Of a stretch of DNA of 64,000 bases, positions 12,867 through 25,400 are shown piece by piece. Positions within the stretch are counted from its first letter, which is position 1. Each line of letters begins with the position of its first letter. The stretch comes from Allomyces macrogynus ATCC 38327. Its lineage: Eukaryota; Blastocladiomycota; Blastocladiomycetes; Blastocladiales; Blastocladiaceae. Location of the stretch: the NCBI GenBank assembly GCA_000151295.1, contig GG745347.1:663307-727306 (forward strand), in the 5' to 3' direction. The notes under the pieces were generated by a model, which worked only from the letters and a program-made list of their open reading frames with translations, made no database searches and was not told the DNA's origin. The position numbers were made by a program, and so were the translations under genes.

Positions 12867-14720
12867 CTATGGCGTCTTACCCACCACTTGAGGGACGTAA
12901 TACACTTTCCGGAGCATCGACGCCCACACCTCGCCAATCATGTGCACCTCCTGGTACTCTTGCGTGCCGGCAATCGAGTAGGTGCTCGGGTTCATGGCCA
13001 TGTCGGATGTGTACGGGAAAGTGCGCAGGCCTGATGGCGTACCAGCAACGTAAGGCGCAAACGGCGTGGCTGTGTCGCGCGTGATGGTCGGATTGTCGAG
13101 CACGTTGACGGCAAGCGCAAAAATGTCGGACCAGCCCTCAGCCAGGCCTGCCGCCACGAGATCGGACAGGCAATTCGGGTTGTCGCGCCCACCCGTGAGC
13201 TGATCCGTGGCGCCATGGAAGAACTCGTGGCGCGGGATCACAAGGTCAAAGACATTGTCGCGCTTTGGCGTCGTGTAGTCGAAGAGAGACATGACGCGTG
13301 CGGATGCTGGCCGTCAATTGGCGTCCGGACGTGTTCACTTCATTCAGATCTTGAACAACTGCCACGATCGAGTCCGAACCGAGACTGCCCTTGTCGAAAT
13401 TGTTCACCTGGAATTACCCGATACCTGGCCGAATTGGTGACGGGTCAGTTGCGGCTGAATGTGATGGAGAGCTGCAGTGTAGCATGCAGGAGACAGCAAA
13501 GAATAATAAGGCTCACCTCGTCAAACCCGTACTGGTAGGTCAAGTCGTGAGCAACGTTCATTAAGTGGAACATTTCAACGGCCAACCCGGCCGCGTAGTC
13601 GTTGGGGTTGGCCGCTGCAAAGTTGGGCGCGTACGCGTAAAGTCCAAGTCAGCACCGCCGTCGGGCGCCACATTCTTGTCGTCGTCAGGCGTATTCGGGC
13701 GCACATTGATGTTGTTGCCCACTGTGACAGTGAACCGCCCGGCCCCCGTCGAGTGCCACCCCTAGGGCAACGCATTGGTTAAAACGACCGCTGCCGAGTC
13801 CACAACGACGATGGGGCCTTTGTCGTCGCCGACGGGGACCACTGGGTACCGCGCGGCAGCGGCCCAGTCATTGACGGCTTCAATCTCGCCCGACTGCACG
13901 TTGACGTGGCCGGAGTACCAGTGCAACTTCTGCTTGAGCTGCAACGAGTAGGCGAGCTTGAGGTTGTTGCCGTATAGCACGTATTGGTACTGCACGGGCA
14001 CGGGCGCCGTGGCATTCTCGGACGTGATCTCGGCGCGCCAATCTGACGACGTGATGCCAGTGGACGCGGGAACCGTCACATTGACCGTCGTCGGTGTCGG
14101 CGCGCCGACAAACGACGCCAGCGTCTTGAAAACGTCAGCGGGCGACTTGCCCGTCGTTGATCCCGCGTCCGAGAGCGCGGCCAAGTCGGTTGCGGCGAAC
14201 GCGCGCCAATCGCCACGATCTGGCCGTTCCTAGCATCAGCGACACATCGGCGCGTTAGATTTCCGGGTGGAGAAGATCGGGAAACACTCTTTCAACACGT
14301 ACTTGATGTTGATGTTCACGTCGGCATTGACAACCTCGAGCCCATGGACCAGTTGCCGCGCATAAACGGCCGTCACGCCCGACGACGTCGTGACCACGTT
14401 CTTGATCACAAACTCGGCCGCCAGGAACCCGAGTGTCTCGGTCAGATACTTTGTGGCCCCGCGCGCGCAGCATCTTGCGAGTCTACCGCGGGCTGCCGCA
14501 CGTGAACGGCCGTGGCCGGAGGCGCGATGGTGCCCAGGGTCGTGCCAAACGGCGGCAAAATCGCAAACGACTTGACGGCGAGCGTCGGCACCTTGACCCA
14601 GCGCTCAAATGTGTTGGTTTGCTTGGCGTGCGCAGGCGGGATCGCGTGCAGCGCCACGAGCATGGCAAGAAAGTGCGCAGCGAGTGGCCGGTGCTGAGTG
14701 CTGGGCGGTCGCAGGGGCAT
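12867..14720 (-). pseudogene. M36 fungalysin metallopeptidase, frameshifted and 3'-truncated (copy 2)
   Basis: From ATG 14720 there is a signal peptide (HFLAMLVALHAIPPAHA), then the FTP propeptide motif (FVIKNVVTTSSGVTAVYARQ, VHGLEVVNADVNINI), then the PepSY-like half (KSPADVFKTLASFVGAPTPT). The catalytic domain begins at GWHSTGAGRF. The zinc motif HEFFH and the third ligand region GLAEGWSDIFA are both intact in the last open segment (12867-13292). However, the frame changes near 14465, near 14200 and near 13645. The gene also ends after IGEVWASMLRKVYYVPQV, about 100 residues before the usual family end. Fungalysins are secreted zinc endopeptidases. This copy is probably dead, unless some of the shifts are sequencing errors. 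Confidence 0.75.
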
Positions 14721-14778
14721 GGTGAGGCTGCAGAAACGCGTCGAGGAGCGTACGCAACGATGCACGCGTCCGTGCGCG

Positions 14779-14798
14779 GGGGGGGGGGGGGGGGGGGG
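14779..14798 (+). repeat. Poly(G) run
   Basis: A homopolymer of about 20 G lies just 5' of fungalysin copy 2. Such runs are prone to length change and to sequencing error. Confidence 0.9.
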
Positions 14799-14864
14799 TG
14801 CGCGGGATTTATGGCGCGCCGCGGTCTTGTTGCCGTCGCACCAATGGATGCCGTGGCCGGGCAC

Positions 14865-15378
14865 GCGTGGCGACCATCCGCGCGGGTGGTATAGTTGAGC
14901 TGTATGCGTTCAACGGGACTCACCTGCATGATTGATCGGCCCGTGATTCCTGGTCGATCCTGTTCTCCCTACACTTCGGTCCAATCTTTCTTTGCACGAG
15001 CGAGCGAGCTTGAACTGTGGGTGATGTGCGATTGCATCTATCCAGGTTCAAACAACAGGTTCTCTGTTTTACCCATCAGCATGCACCGGCTGCAAGGCCT
15101 TGCATTGGCAACCGCTGAATGCTGCTGCCTCTCCTGCCACGCAACGCGAAACGACACATCAACAGCACTAAGTAGTTCCTTTTTCCAAACTGACGTGGGA
15201 GGGTGCGCAGAGAAAAAAGGGGACGCATGGGCGGGGACACTCACTACGTAAATGGCACATCATGAGCGCAAAGAGGAACAACACGCGCCAAAACCGTCTT
15301 GTCATGCAAAAAAGAGCCCATTGCAAAAAGCACCAACAGCAAACGCAAAAAAAAAAAAACAGGTCGAGAAGCACCACA
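14865..15378. other. Intergenic, no gene recognised
   Basis: No coding signal was recognised. A run of about 10 A at 15350-15359 lies just beyond the stop codon of the minus-strand gene that ends at 15379. Confidence 0.5.
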
Positions 15379-16476
15379 TCACGGCGCCGCGGCAATATCC
15401 GCCCTGTTCGGCGGCGTCGCGCCCGACGCCGGCGCTGCATCCCCGGCCTTCTCTGCGGCCGCCGCTTCTTCAACCGGTGCCGCCGCGGTGGGCGCCGCCG
15501 CAAGCGCCTCGGCATTCGCGCGCTCCTCATCCGCCAATTTTCGCACCTTTGCGCGGTTCTTCATGATCGTGTGCCGCAACTGCATCGCTGACACGAGCAT
15601 TAGCGCGGCCACGATCCCGACGAGCCCGACCAACGCTTTCGCCAAATCGCACGAGACTGGCTTGACCGCATTATCGGCCACCGGGTGGCACGACGCCTGG
15701 TAAACCCCCGCCGGATCCGTCCACAACCCCATCAACGCTCCCATGACCGTCCAGGTAATCGTCAGCCCGCACTCGAGCGGGAACAAGACGAACCGACGCA
15801 GTTCCAGTTTCGCGCGTTGCCGGCGCCGCGACACATGGCGCTTGGTCGCGTAGGGGTTGTACAGGCACCCGCCGTAAAACAACAAATAGGCGAGTGCGTA
15901 ACCCGCTTGACCGACCATGAGCCACAGATAGGCGGCCATGAACGGGGTCGCGAAAAACGACGGTGGGGTCACGGCGTCCGCTGCTTCTTGCTTGGATGCC
16001 GTGGTGGGCACTGGGCGCGTGCGCTGGTACGCTTGCACGGCAAGATTCACGTCCGGCATGGCGATCGCCGCGAGCGCCACGGCGGTGATGGAGGCGAGCG
16101 CGAGCAGCGCCTTGAGCAGGAACGGAGACGTCCAAATGACTTTACGCCGCACGCGCATCTTTTTGCGCTCGATCGTCGTGGGTTCCGCGGGTTCCGGGAC
16201 GGCTGGCGACGCTGGAGTCGCGGGCATTGGCGGCTGCGGATACAGCAACGGGTCGGATCCGGCACCCGTCGAGGGAGACGAGTAGGCGGGCGGCGCTTCG
16301 CCGCGCGCGGCAGCTTCAGCAGCGGCGGCCAGTCCGCGCGGAGCAGGGGTTGGGGCCGGTGCGGGGTCGACAGGTGCTTCCAGCGTAGCGGGCGCCGCAG
16401 CGTCGGCGGTCGGCACGGGGGTGGCCCCACTGTTGCCGCCATGGTTGCGGCGGAACGCCGAGAGCTTGATTTGCAT
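15379..16476 (-). CDS. Four-TM membrane protein of unknown function
   Basis: The gene is one open exon of 365 codons from ATG 16476 (MQIKLSAFRRNHGG). The first 110 residues are Ala/Pro-rich and probably cytosolic. A basic stretch (IERKKMRVRRKVIW) leads into TM1 (LLKALLALASITAVALAAIA). TM2 is AAYLWLMVGQAGYALAYLLF. TM3 (LFPLECGLTITWTVMGALMG) follows a basic loop (KRHVSRRRQRAKLELRR). TM4 is LAKALVGLVGIVAALMLVSA. The tail is Ala/Glu-rich. Two cysteines flank TM3-TM4 (ASCHPV, VSCDLA) and could form an extracytosolic disulphide. I do not recognise the family. It diverges from the calcineurin B gene across an 813-bp region. Confidence 0.72.
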   Translation of the reverse strand: MQIKLSAFRRNHGGNSGATPVPTADAAAPATLEAPVDPAPAPTPAPRGLAAAAEAAARGEAPPAYSSPSTGAGSDPLLYPQPPMPATPASPAVPEPAEPTTIERKKMRVRRKVIWTSPFLLKALLALASITAVALAAIAMPDVNLAVQAYQRTRPVPTTASKQEAADAVTPPSFFATPFMAAYLWLMVGQAGYALAYLLFYGGCLYNPYATKRHVSRRRQRAKLELRRFVLFPLECGLTITWTVMGALMGLWTDPAGVYQASCHPVADNAVKPVSCDLAKALVGLVGIVAALMLVSAMQLRHTIMKNRAKVRKLADEERANAEALAAAPTAAAPVEEAAAAEKAGDAAPASGATPPNRADIAAAP

Positions 16477-17289
16477 CGTGGCGGGCGCGGAAGATCGGGG
16501 TGTCGAGTTTGGGGACTGGTGCTTGCAGGTGCTTGGAGTTGTGGGGCGGAACTGAATGCTGCGGGTGCCGAGCGGGCGCTGCGGGTGGACAGTGCTGAGA
16601 GCGTTGCGGCGGATCTCGCACAGGCAGTTGTGCTTGTTGCAGCAGTCGTGGAGAGACTGGAGAGAGAGGAAGGGGTGGAGAACGGGGACGTCGAGAGGTT
16701 GGAGGAGCAAAGACTGGCCAACGTGAGCAATAGAAAAAGGCAAAAGGGACCCTCAGTGGCGTTTCCGCCCTACCTTTTGGCTCGACTGCCTGTTTGGGCA
16801 GGCACTTTCGCCATTTTGGGCGCTTTCGCCGCGGCGAACTGAGGGGAAAACCAGCGAAACACTGCTGTTGCGGGTGAAAGCTTTCGCCGGGCATGCGAGA
16901 CGCGCTTTCCAAAACGTCTCGCGGGCCCACGTGGGCGCACGGGGTCGTGTCCTGGCCGCACGACGCGCGCCGCTGCGGCCGGCAAGCGCGGCAGCGGCCG
17001 TGCAGGATGTGCCGGCCAACGAAAGCGACGGCAGCACGCGTCGATTTGCGCTCTCCAACTTGCCGCACTCTGTCGCACCGCACCGGTTTACCCCCGTCTC
17101 CGCGTCTGCTCGCTCGCTCCACGCCTCCACACCGGCGCCACCGCAGCCAACCTGCGCTCCACCGCTCGTTCGCGCGTCGCCCGTGATCTCTCTCTCGCGC
17201 GCGTACTCAAGAGCACGCTCTGCTCCCGGCAAAGCGCCCGTACTCGATCCCGTGCCGCTGCCCTCGACCGTACCAACCGCACAGCCAAG
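16477..17289. promoter_or_regulatory. Divergent promoter region between the four-TM gene and CNB1
   Basis: Two genes are transcribed away from this 813-bp stretch. It contains three occurrences of CTTTCGCC (about 16807, 16822 and 16880), which could be a shared site. No TATA box is obvious. Function is inferred only from position. Confidence 0.4.
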
Positions 17290-17817
17290 ATGCTCCCGCC
17301 GTCGTCGACGCAGTCGCCGACCGACACCAACGGCGACGCCTACTTCACGCCCGAGGAGACCAAGCGCTTGTACAAGCGGTTCATGAAGCTCGACAAGGAC
17401 GGGTCCGGCACGATCGACAAGGACGAGTTTCTCGCCATTCCGCAAATCGCCAACAACCCGCTGGTCGCGCGGCTGATTGCCATCTTTGACGAGGACGGTG
17501 GTGGCGACGTGGATTTCACCGAGTTCATTTCCGGGCTCTCGGTGTTTTCGTCGCGCGGGAACAAGGAGTCGAAACTGCGGTTTGCGTTCAAGGTCTACGA
17601 CATGGACCGCGACGGGTTTATTTCGAATGGCGAGCTGTTTTTGGTCTTGAAGATGATGGTCGGGTCCAACTTGAAGGACCACCAGCTGCAGCAGATTGTC
17701 GACAAGACCATCATGGAGGCCGACCTCGATGGGGACGGCAAGATCTCGTTTACCGAGTTTATGAATGTCGTCGAGTCGACGGATATTGCCAAGCAGATGA
17801 TCTTGACGGGCGTCTAG
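17290..17817 (+). CDS. CNB1: Calcineurin regulatory subunit B
   Basis: An intronless gene of 175 codons. Four canonical EF-hand loops are present: [36 protein letters not shown] and [12 protein letters not shown]. The linker and tail ([26 protein letters not shown]) match calcineurin B. It is the Ca2+-binding regulatory subunit of the protein phosphatase 2B heterodimer. The family usually starts with Met-Gly for N-myristoylation. Here the frame starts [20 protein letters not shown], with no glycine at position 2. Either the lipid anchor is absent or a short upstream exon was missed. I saw no convincing one in the 800 bp upstream. Confidence 0.93.
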   Translation: MLPPSSTQSPTDTNGDAYFTPEETKRLYKRFMKLDKDGSGTIDKDEFLAIPQIANNPLVARLIAIFDEDGGGDVDFTEFISGLSVFSSRGNKESKLRFAFKVYDMDRDGFISNGELFLVLKMMVGSNLKDHQLQQIVDKTIMEADLDGDGKISFTEFMNVVESTDIAKQMILTGV

Positions 17818-18374
17818 TCGAGTCTCGGTGCGCTTCGTGGCGCGTCGGATCGTGGTCGCGGCGTGGTCGCCGTGGTGTTGGTCGCGCCCCGCGCGTGTTG
17901 CAGAGCGCGTGGCTGGCCGTTTCGTTGGGTCTCCTTCTGTCGTTGGATTATACACATCTTTCTTGGTGCTGTTTGGGCACGTCTCTTTTTTTGGACCAGA
18001 AGCAGTGCGGCAGAGAATCGGCATGCACGCCGCCAGGACCAGCCAAGACAGGCGACATGGTGCTCTGGGGCGTCTGCACGTCCAACTGCGAACGAGGGTG
18101 TGTGCTGTGCGGTCGGCCGTCTTTGTCCATTGCTGTGAAACGGTGTCAAACGCGTGTGAGCAGCTGCTCGAAACGTTTCGGCAGCCGGATTGTCGGCACT
18201 TCACTTGTTTGCTCAACCACGCGTCGTTTGACCAAAATCAAATCATCTCACTCTCCACGCGCAACCGCTCCCCCGCTCGACTCGCCCGACCCACACGCTC
18301 CTAACTTGTTGCAATCCGCTCCAGGACCCGCGCTACACCACTTTCCAACGTGCCTCCGCGCGTCTAAGCCCGCC
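17818..18374. other. Intergenic between CNB1 and the Rab GEF
   Basis: This is the 3' flank of CNB1 and the 5' flank of the next plus-strand gene. No coding signal was recognised. Confidence 0.5.
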
Positions 18375-20944
18375 ATGGCCGACCTCCACCACCACCCCGC
18401 GCCTCGCGCGCACGCGTTCGCGACCGACCGCGTCGCCGCGTTTGGCTCTCACAACGACATCTTTCTCGACACCATGGAGGAGCCGCCGCCCGGCACGAGT
18501 TTGCCGGAACCCGCACGGCTCGTCGACCGCCGGATCACTACGGCCGACGCGGCCACGGTTACTGTAACGCGTCTCAAGGATAGTGACGACGCGGGAGTGA
18601 AGCCGTTTCCGGCGTCACCCGTCGCGCCTGTCGCGCGCGAAGACGACGACGAGCCCGTGGACGCGGCGGGATGGCGCGCGCGCGTGGCCGAGTTGGAGCA
18701 GCACATTAATGTGCATTTCATTCTTTCTTCTCAAATTTGCCCATTTGCCCTCTCTGACGCCGTCCTCTCCTGCAAAAGACACTCGACGCCGACCGAGCCG
18801 ACCTGACCGCGCACTACCAATCCTTACTCGACCGGAAAGATTCGACCCTCACCACCCTCCGCTTACAAGCCGCGCGGCTCGAATTCGCGCAAGCCGAAGC
18901 CGTGCACTTCCTCTCGCGCCCGCTTGCACAACTCGAGTCAGCCCCACCCGCCGCCCCAACCCCGTCCGACACTCTCATCTGCCTGCGGTTCGCCGTGCAA
19001 TACTTGCAAGCCGCGCACCGTGCCGTCGCCAACCAACAGCCCGTGCACCCGCTCGCCGCCGCGGCACCGGGGGCCGCCGAGGCCGCTATGGGGTTAGCGT
19101 CGCCGACCGGGTCCGACCACGTCCCGCTCGCGAGCCTCGTGCCAAGGGCGAATACGGCGCCGTTGCCTGGATCGACGACGTCGACGTCGGTGTCGCTGTC
19201 GTTGAGCCCGGAACGGACCGTGAGCCCGGACCGGATCGTGACGGAGCGGACCCCGTCTCCGGCGGGCATTTCACCGACCAAGTCCCCGCTCGCGGGCATG
19301 CGGCACGCCGCACACGGCCGGTCGCTGTCCCTCTCGGCGGCCGTCGGTCTGCGCGGTTCCTTACCCCTCTTGTCCTCCTCCGACGGAACCACGTCCGAGA
19401 CCGACCTCGGCGCGACCACCCAATCCCCATCCACGACCGACCTCCCTTTCCGCGCCGGATGCACCTCGTGCCGCGCCCTCGCGCTGCGGCTCGACCAAGC
19501 GTCCGACCGCACCGCGCAACTCACCACGCAACTCGCGCGTGTGCACGCGGACCTCGACTCTGAACGGCACCTCCGCGCCCGCGCCGACCAAGCGCGCGAC
19601 ATTCTCGACGCCGATCTGGAAGACCTGACCGCGTCCTTATTCGCGCAGGCGAATGCGATGGTCGAATCGGAAGCGCGCCGGCGGGACGAAGTGGAGCGCG
19701 CACTGCGCGCGCGGGACCGGGTTTTGAAAGTGAAGATGGACGAGTGCGAAGTGTTGCGGAAAGCCGTGGCAAGGTTGGAGACGGCGCGGGCCGTCGCGAG
19801 CGCCGCGCGGGGGCGCGGCGGGTCGGCAGCGCTGGAGGAGGGAACGCATCCGACCCCGCTGGCCGCGCGCGTCGGTTCGATGCCGTCGTTGATGCCGTCG
19901 GCGGGAGGTGGTGGGGCGAGTGGACTGGGGACGGTCGCGATGGGTCCCCCCGTGGGGTTGGCGGGAGTGGATGAGGAGGAGGACGCGGAGGTGGTCTGGG
20001 TCGATGGCGTGGAACTGCAACTGTTCCAGGAGTTCCTCAGGCGCGCAGTGAGCGTGAGCGTCGCGTTCGGCGGTGGTGCCGCCGCCGACGGACCGGCCGC
20101 GCCGGGATCCGCGGCCGCAATCGCTACCGCGGTCGCGGGTGGGTCGAGTGCGGGCGTCAAGCGCAGCCAGTCGCACCAGACGACGGCACTCGCGGACTTG
20201 GCCGCCGCAGCGGTCCACGCCGTGACCGCGTCCCCGACGCCCGGATCAACCATGGCGAAACTCGTTGCCGCGCTCGACGCGGAACCACTCATGAAACGCA
20301 TCCTCGCCGAAGATATCGAGCCGTGTCTGTTTGCGCACCCGAGTACCGGATTGAATGCGGCCGCCGGCACAAAGTTGGCCGCGGTTGTCGGGTCGGGGCC
20401 ATCGGCGTTTCGGAAAAAGTTGCTCGCGGCAATCGCGACAGGACAGTGGGAGTGTCGTGCGTCCGCCGCGTGGCCTACCGGTGGTGGGAGTCCCGCGAGC
20501 GGGAAGGACCGCAAGTGCGCCGTGTGCGGCGTCGCGCGCGACTGCGCGTTTGGCCTCCGCTTGGCCCGGCCGGGGACGGTTGTACCTGAACGCGCCGCGT
20601 CCCCTTCCTCGGGCGTGGGCATGCTGGGCCGGTTCACGACGGGCCCCTCGGCGTCGTCCGGTACGTCGACCCCCTCGACTCCACCGACTTCGTCGAGCGA
20701 CGATTTCACGATTTACCCAGTTGACCGGTTCTGCCGGCACCGTGTCTCGCGCGTGGCCGAGTTTTACGCGTGGGCGACGGGGTTGCGGCACGAAAAGGTC
20801 GGGCAGCGGCCAATTGTCGACTTGTTCCGCACGTTCTTGTGGCATAAGCGCCGCATGGCCGAGGCGAGGGTCGGGTCGGAAGCGTTGTTCCGCGAGTCGT
20901 TGGCGGACGGGGTCGCGTTTGCGAATGTGCAGGTGAGCCATTGA
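18375..20944 (+). CDS. Sec2/Rabin-type Rab guanine-nucleotide exchange factor
   Basis: Two exons, 18375-18710 and 18779-20944, encode 833 residues. The intron is 68 nt and uses an AAG acceptor. A Pro-rich N-terminus precedes a short coiled coil (ARVAELEQHI). A longer coiled coil follows at about residues 370-480 (ALRLDQASDRTAQLTTQLAR, RADQARDILDADLEDLTA), which is the catalytic Sec2 helix pair. The C-terminal third has EPLMKRILAEDIEPCLF and FRKKLLAAIATGQWECR. It also has paired cysteines (KCAVCGVARDC) and a tail (RFCRHRVSRVAEFYAWATGL) matching the Rabin3/Sec2 C-terminal domain. It should activate Sec4/Rab8-class GTPases for polarised secretion. The coiled coil begins right after the intron. 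Confidence 0.8.
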
Positions 20945-21950
20945 CGTGGAGGGGACGGGACTGGGGGCGGGACTAGGTACAGGTAGCGGATGCGATGGAA
21001 GGTAAGGGACTTGCGGGAGATATGGATTTGGTTCTGATCGAGTTCGTGGATGGGGTAGAGAGTGTCGAGACAGCGATGCTCTTGAGCCGTGAACGTTCAT
21101 GTGCAGCTGAACGCGTCAGGGTGAGGGACATCGAGGTCCTAATTGTGCGGCCACGGTGCCAGCTGACAGTCCGGCATCACCGTCAATGATTGTGGACGGC
21201 CGCGGAAGCAAGTCGGGCTCGAGTCGCAACCGCCTCTCAGCCATTTGCGAGATGTCGTGACTGTGTGGTTCCCCGCGAACGTGAACAGAGCAAAAAAGTA
21301 GGAACGAGAATCTGGTTTGTGCCCTGATCAGACTGGGCAGCCAGGCAGCCCCGAGCGGAAACGACTCCATTCCTGGCACGCGAGCCCGGGTGTAGACCAC
21401 AAGCGCCATCTCGCCATGATCGTTCATCAACTTCACGTGTGGTCGACGTTTGGGAGGCTCGGCAACGAACGTTGCTTGTCCACGACGCATCACGAGTAAT
21501 TATGTTGGATGGGCCGGCTCTATCGTGCTAGGATGTTGTCGCTCGACCGCCACGAGGCGACGTCGAGCACAAACTGCTGGATCGTTGATGCGCTTGATGC
21601 TTGTCGTGCTTGGCGGCTTGACAAGTTGGTCCGTGCTGAACAGACTTCAAAACGGCCAAGTTGGGGTGGGATGTGGATGGGAGAACGTTGTGCGGCAGAT
21701 TTAGCCACGGTAACGCTCGTGGTGCTCATACGTTCAATCGATTCCATTTTCTGGAGTTTTGGCGGACAATGGTAATAGATTGCAGCAGGCAAAGTCTAAC
21801 GAGGCGAAGGAATGATCCAATCCGCACCCAACGCCTACCACGCCTCTACGAGCAGACTAATGTGCCTTGAATCCAATCATGAAAACATCAACACGGACCA
21901 ACAAGTACAAGTGCACAAGACCAAGACCCAGAACAGCGGGTCTCTTGGTC
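20945..21950. other. Intergenic, no gene recognised
   Basis: About 1 kb with no recognisable coding signal, RNA gene or repeat. GC content is visibly lower than in the flanking genes. Confidence 0.5.
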
Positions 21951-21959
21951 AGCAAGTCA

Positions 21960-22060
21960 AACACGGGTAATGCCCTCGAATTCGCACGCTCAAAATACCC
22001 GGCTCTCATAGTACTTGACACTTTGGAGCGACATGTGGTCTCAGCAGTGGGACGAAAGTT
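21960..22060 (-). repeat. Single copy of the ABCC-downstream repeat
   Basis: Read on the minus strand, this contains CCACATGTCGCTCC, then GTGTCAAGTACT, then GAGCCGGGTATTTTGAG, in the same order and spacing as the six units at 44215-45015. It lies about 440 bp beyond the stop of ABCC copy 1, in the same orientation relative to that gene as the array has to copy 2. It was therefore probably part of the same inverted duplication. Confidence 0.75.
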
Positions 22061-22494
22061 GGCGAGAGCCGAAACAGACTCTCTGGAGTCTGGAAAGCAG
22101 TCTGTACGCCCATGCTCTCGAGCCGGGCACAACGAGAGCTTCCTGTCGACAGCAGCAGATAAGTTTAAAAATTGTGACCCGCGACTGACAAAAATGCCTG
22201 TTCGCGTGACACCCCCAGTAAAAACGACCCAAACAACACGGTCAAGCGCTGCTGATGCTCGCCCGACTCGTGCCGCCGCTGATACTCGCCCGTGGAATCA
22301 CTTTGAGCCATGCAGGCGCCCACTTGCATGAGTGTCCCGTGGGGAAAAAGTGTCGTGACGGACTTGACATGTGAAAGGGCGTTGAGAGAATCTGAACGGA
22401 GCAATCTGTCAATGTGTCCAAGACTCTGACTGCCGCAACGAAATGGACAAGCACCAGCCGTCCAGAATGTATGTACTCTCCAAAACCAACCAAA

Positions 22495-25400
22495 TCAAAT
22501 CAGCTTGCTTTCCTTGGCCAGCGAATAAAACACCGACTCTTGGTCCGCCAACAGCGCCTCGGGCGAATCAAACTCAACCACGCGACCATGATCCAACGTC
22601 AGAATTTTGTCATAATCCATGACCGTCGCCACGCGGTGCGCAATCGTCAGGATCGTGCACCCGGCAAACTCGCGCCGAATCGTCTTTTGCACAATCTCGT
22701 CCGTCTGCGGATCGACCGATGCCGTCGCCTCGTCAAGCACCAAGATCTTGGTCTTACGCAACAGAGCACGCGCCAGGCAGAGCAACTGCGACTGGCCGAC
22801 CGACATGGACGCGGCCGTCAGAGGCGCGTCGAGCTGGCCCTCGAGTTCGCGAATGAAATCGGCCAGACCGGCACTGTCGAGCGCACGCCACACGGCCGCG
22901 TCGTCGTTGGTACCCGTCGGGTCGAGATTGTCGCGCACCGATGCGTGGAAGATGATGGGGTCCTGCGGCAATATCGTGAGCCGCGTGCGCAGGTCCTGCA
23001 GACCAAGTTGCGCGATGTCGAGGCCGTCGATGGTGATGCGGCCAGACGTGGCCTCGATGATGCGGAAGAGCGCGAGCGTCAAACTCGATTTGCCTGTTGT
23101 GGGGTGGAGAGTGATGAGAATTTGAGCAATAGCAAAATCGCAAGCAAAGGGAGGTAGCAATTGGTCCCCAAACGTACCAGCACCAGTCCGTCCAACAATA
23201 CCCACGCGCTCGCCCGCGCGCACATGAACCGACACGTGCTTGAGAACCGGGTCGAGCCCCTCGCGATACGTCGTCGAGTAATCCTCAATCTCAATCGCCC
23301 CATCGGCCGGCCACTTGGCATCCAGGGCCACCGCCGTCGTCCCCTCGGGCGCCTCGGCAGGCAAATGCATGTACTCCTTGATCCGCTCGACCGAGACCAA
23401 CGTATTCTCCACATTCCCATACGTCGTCATGATTTCGCTAAAAATCGAGACCAGGACAAACGCCTGCGACAGCGCGGACCCCATGAGCGCGGCATTCGCG
23501 TCCTTGACGAGCACAGCGAGCAGCGCGACCAGACCCATGATCAAATTGCCGACGAGTTCCACTTGAACGTAGAGCCACCGCGTCGTGCAGATCGACGCGT
23601 ACCATGCCTGGCCTGAGTGGTCGATCTTGTCGAGTGCCATGTGCTCGAACCGGTTGGCGTGGTGGTACCCGCCACGGATCACGGGCAGACCGTCGAGCGT
23701 TTCCGTGACGTGTTGGAAGACGGGCGAGAGCGAGATTTGAAAGAGGCGCTGCACTTCGCGCGAGACGTTGAGGTAGAGCCGCTCGATCCAGACGAACAGG
23801 ACGCCGATAGGCAGGACGATGAGCGCGAACCACGGCGACGCGATAATCACGTTGATGAAGACGGCGACGACGTAGATGAGCAGGAACGTGAACTGCATCA
23901 GGTTCAGCGGCACCTGCAAGTCGACCTTGTCCTGGTCGCTCGCCATGCGGTTGAGGATACGACCTGTGAGCGGCAGCAACGTGTCAGCAAGTTTGGCTTG
24001 TGCATTTCGGTCGTCGAGAGAGCAATTATAAGAGATTCGTACCGGCCGGTGTCACGTCAAAGAACCACCCAGGTGCGCGCATGACGCTGTGCAGCACCTT
24101 GGTGAACATTCCAATCGACGCGTGGAACGCGGCGACGGCGAGCGTCGTGTAGAGCGACCCGAGAATGCCAATCGCAAAGACGACCGAAATCACGCCGTAG
24201 ATGCCAATGTAGAACCCGAAATCGGCGTGGCCCTCGGTCGCGGCTTGGCCCCACATCCCCTGGAAACGTTTACGCCAAGCATCAGTCTCAGCACCCAGCA
24301 GCCAACGCAATTCGAATCGACAGCAACCATACCAGCCAAATCGTCTCGAAGATCATCATCGCGTTGGCGACACACGCAAACAGCAGCGCCGCAAAGACAT
24401 TGACCCACCCGCACGCGCGCATATACGTCATGTAGACGTTCCACCCGACACTGCCCGACTCCTTGGTCTCGTCCATGTTCTCTACTTCCTTGTCGTCATC
24501 CTTGGCGCTCGCGACCGTGTTCGACGACAGCGTCTTTTCCAGCGCGCGGCGCGCCTTCTTCTTCTCGTCGCCCGCACGCACGTCATCAGTCGCCGACCCG
24601 CTCGTCTCCTCCTCTTCGTCGTCGCGGCGCTTGGCCATGTACTCGCGCACCAGGTCCGCGACGACGCCGTCTTCGCGTTCCATGAGCTCTGCGTACGTGC
24701 CGACTTCGGCGATCTTGCCGTCCTGAACGGCGACGATCCGGTCCACGTCGGGCAAGTGGTGGACGGCGTGCGTCACGAGCACGACCGTCTTGCCGCGCAA
24801 CAGGCCAGTCTCTGCATTGAACCACGCGTCAAACAAGTGCCGATCCACATGCGCGTCGACCGCCGACAATGGGTCGTCAAGCAGCACGATTTCCGCCTCG
24901 GCGTAGAGCGCACGGGCACAATTTAGTCGCGCGCGCTGCCCGCCCGATAAATTGATCCCCTTGTCACCAATCAGCGTCTGGTCGCCGTTCACGAGCATCA
25001 CCAAGTCGCGCTTGAGCGCACACGCCTCGATAATCTTGCGGTACTTTTTCTCGTCGTAGGGCAGACCGAACAGAATGTTATCGCGCAGACTCGCGTTCAG
25101 AATCCACGCTTTTTGCGACGCGTACGCGACCGTGCCACGGACCGTGACCTGGCCGGCGGACGACGTCTGGTAGAGTTCGCCGAGAATCGCGTTGAGCAAG
25201 GCCGTCTTGCCGGCACCGACGCGGCCAACAACGGCGGTCACGGACCCGCGTGCGAAGTCGAGCTGGTCGATGCTGAGCACAGGCTTGTCGTCAACAAACG
25301 CAAACTGCGCGTCCTTGACACGAATCGCGACGGGGTCGGACGCATCCGTCGTCCGGTCAACATACGTCGCGAGTTCGGGCGTGTTCAGGAACTTGGAAAT

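Noticed and set aside
18814..20709. 631-codon minus-strand frame opposite the Rab GEF
   Set aside because: It is low-complexity, Ser/Ala/Arg-rich sequence that mirrors the GEF coding strand.
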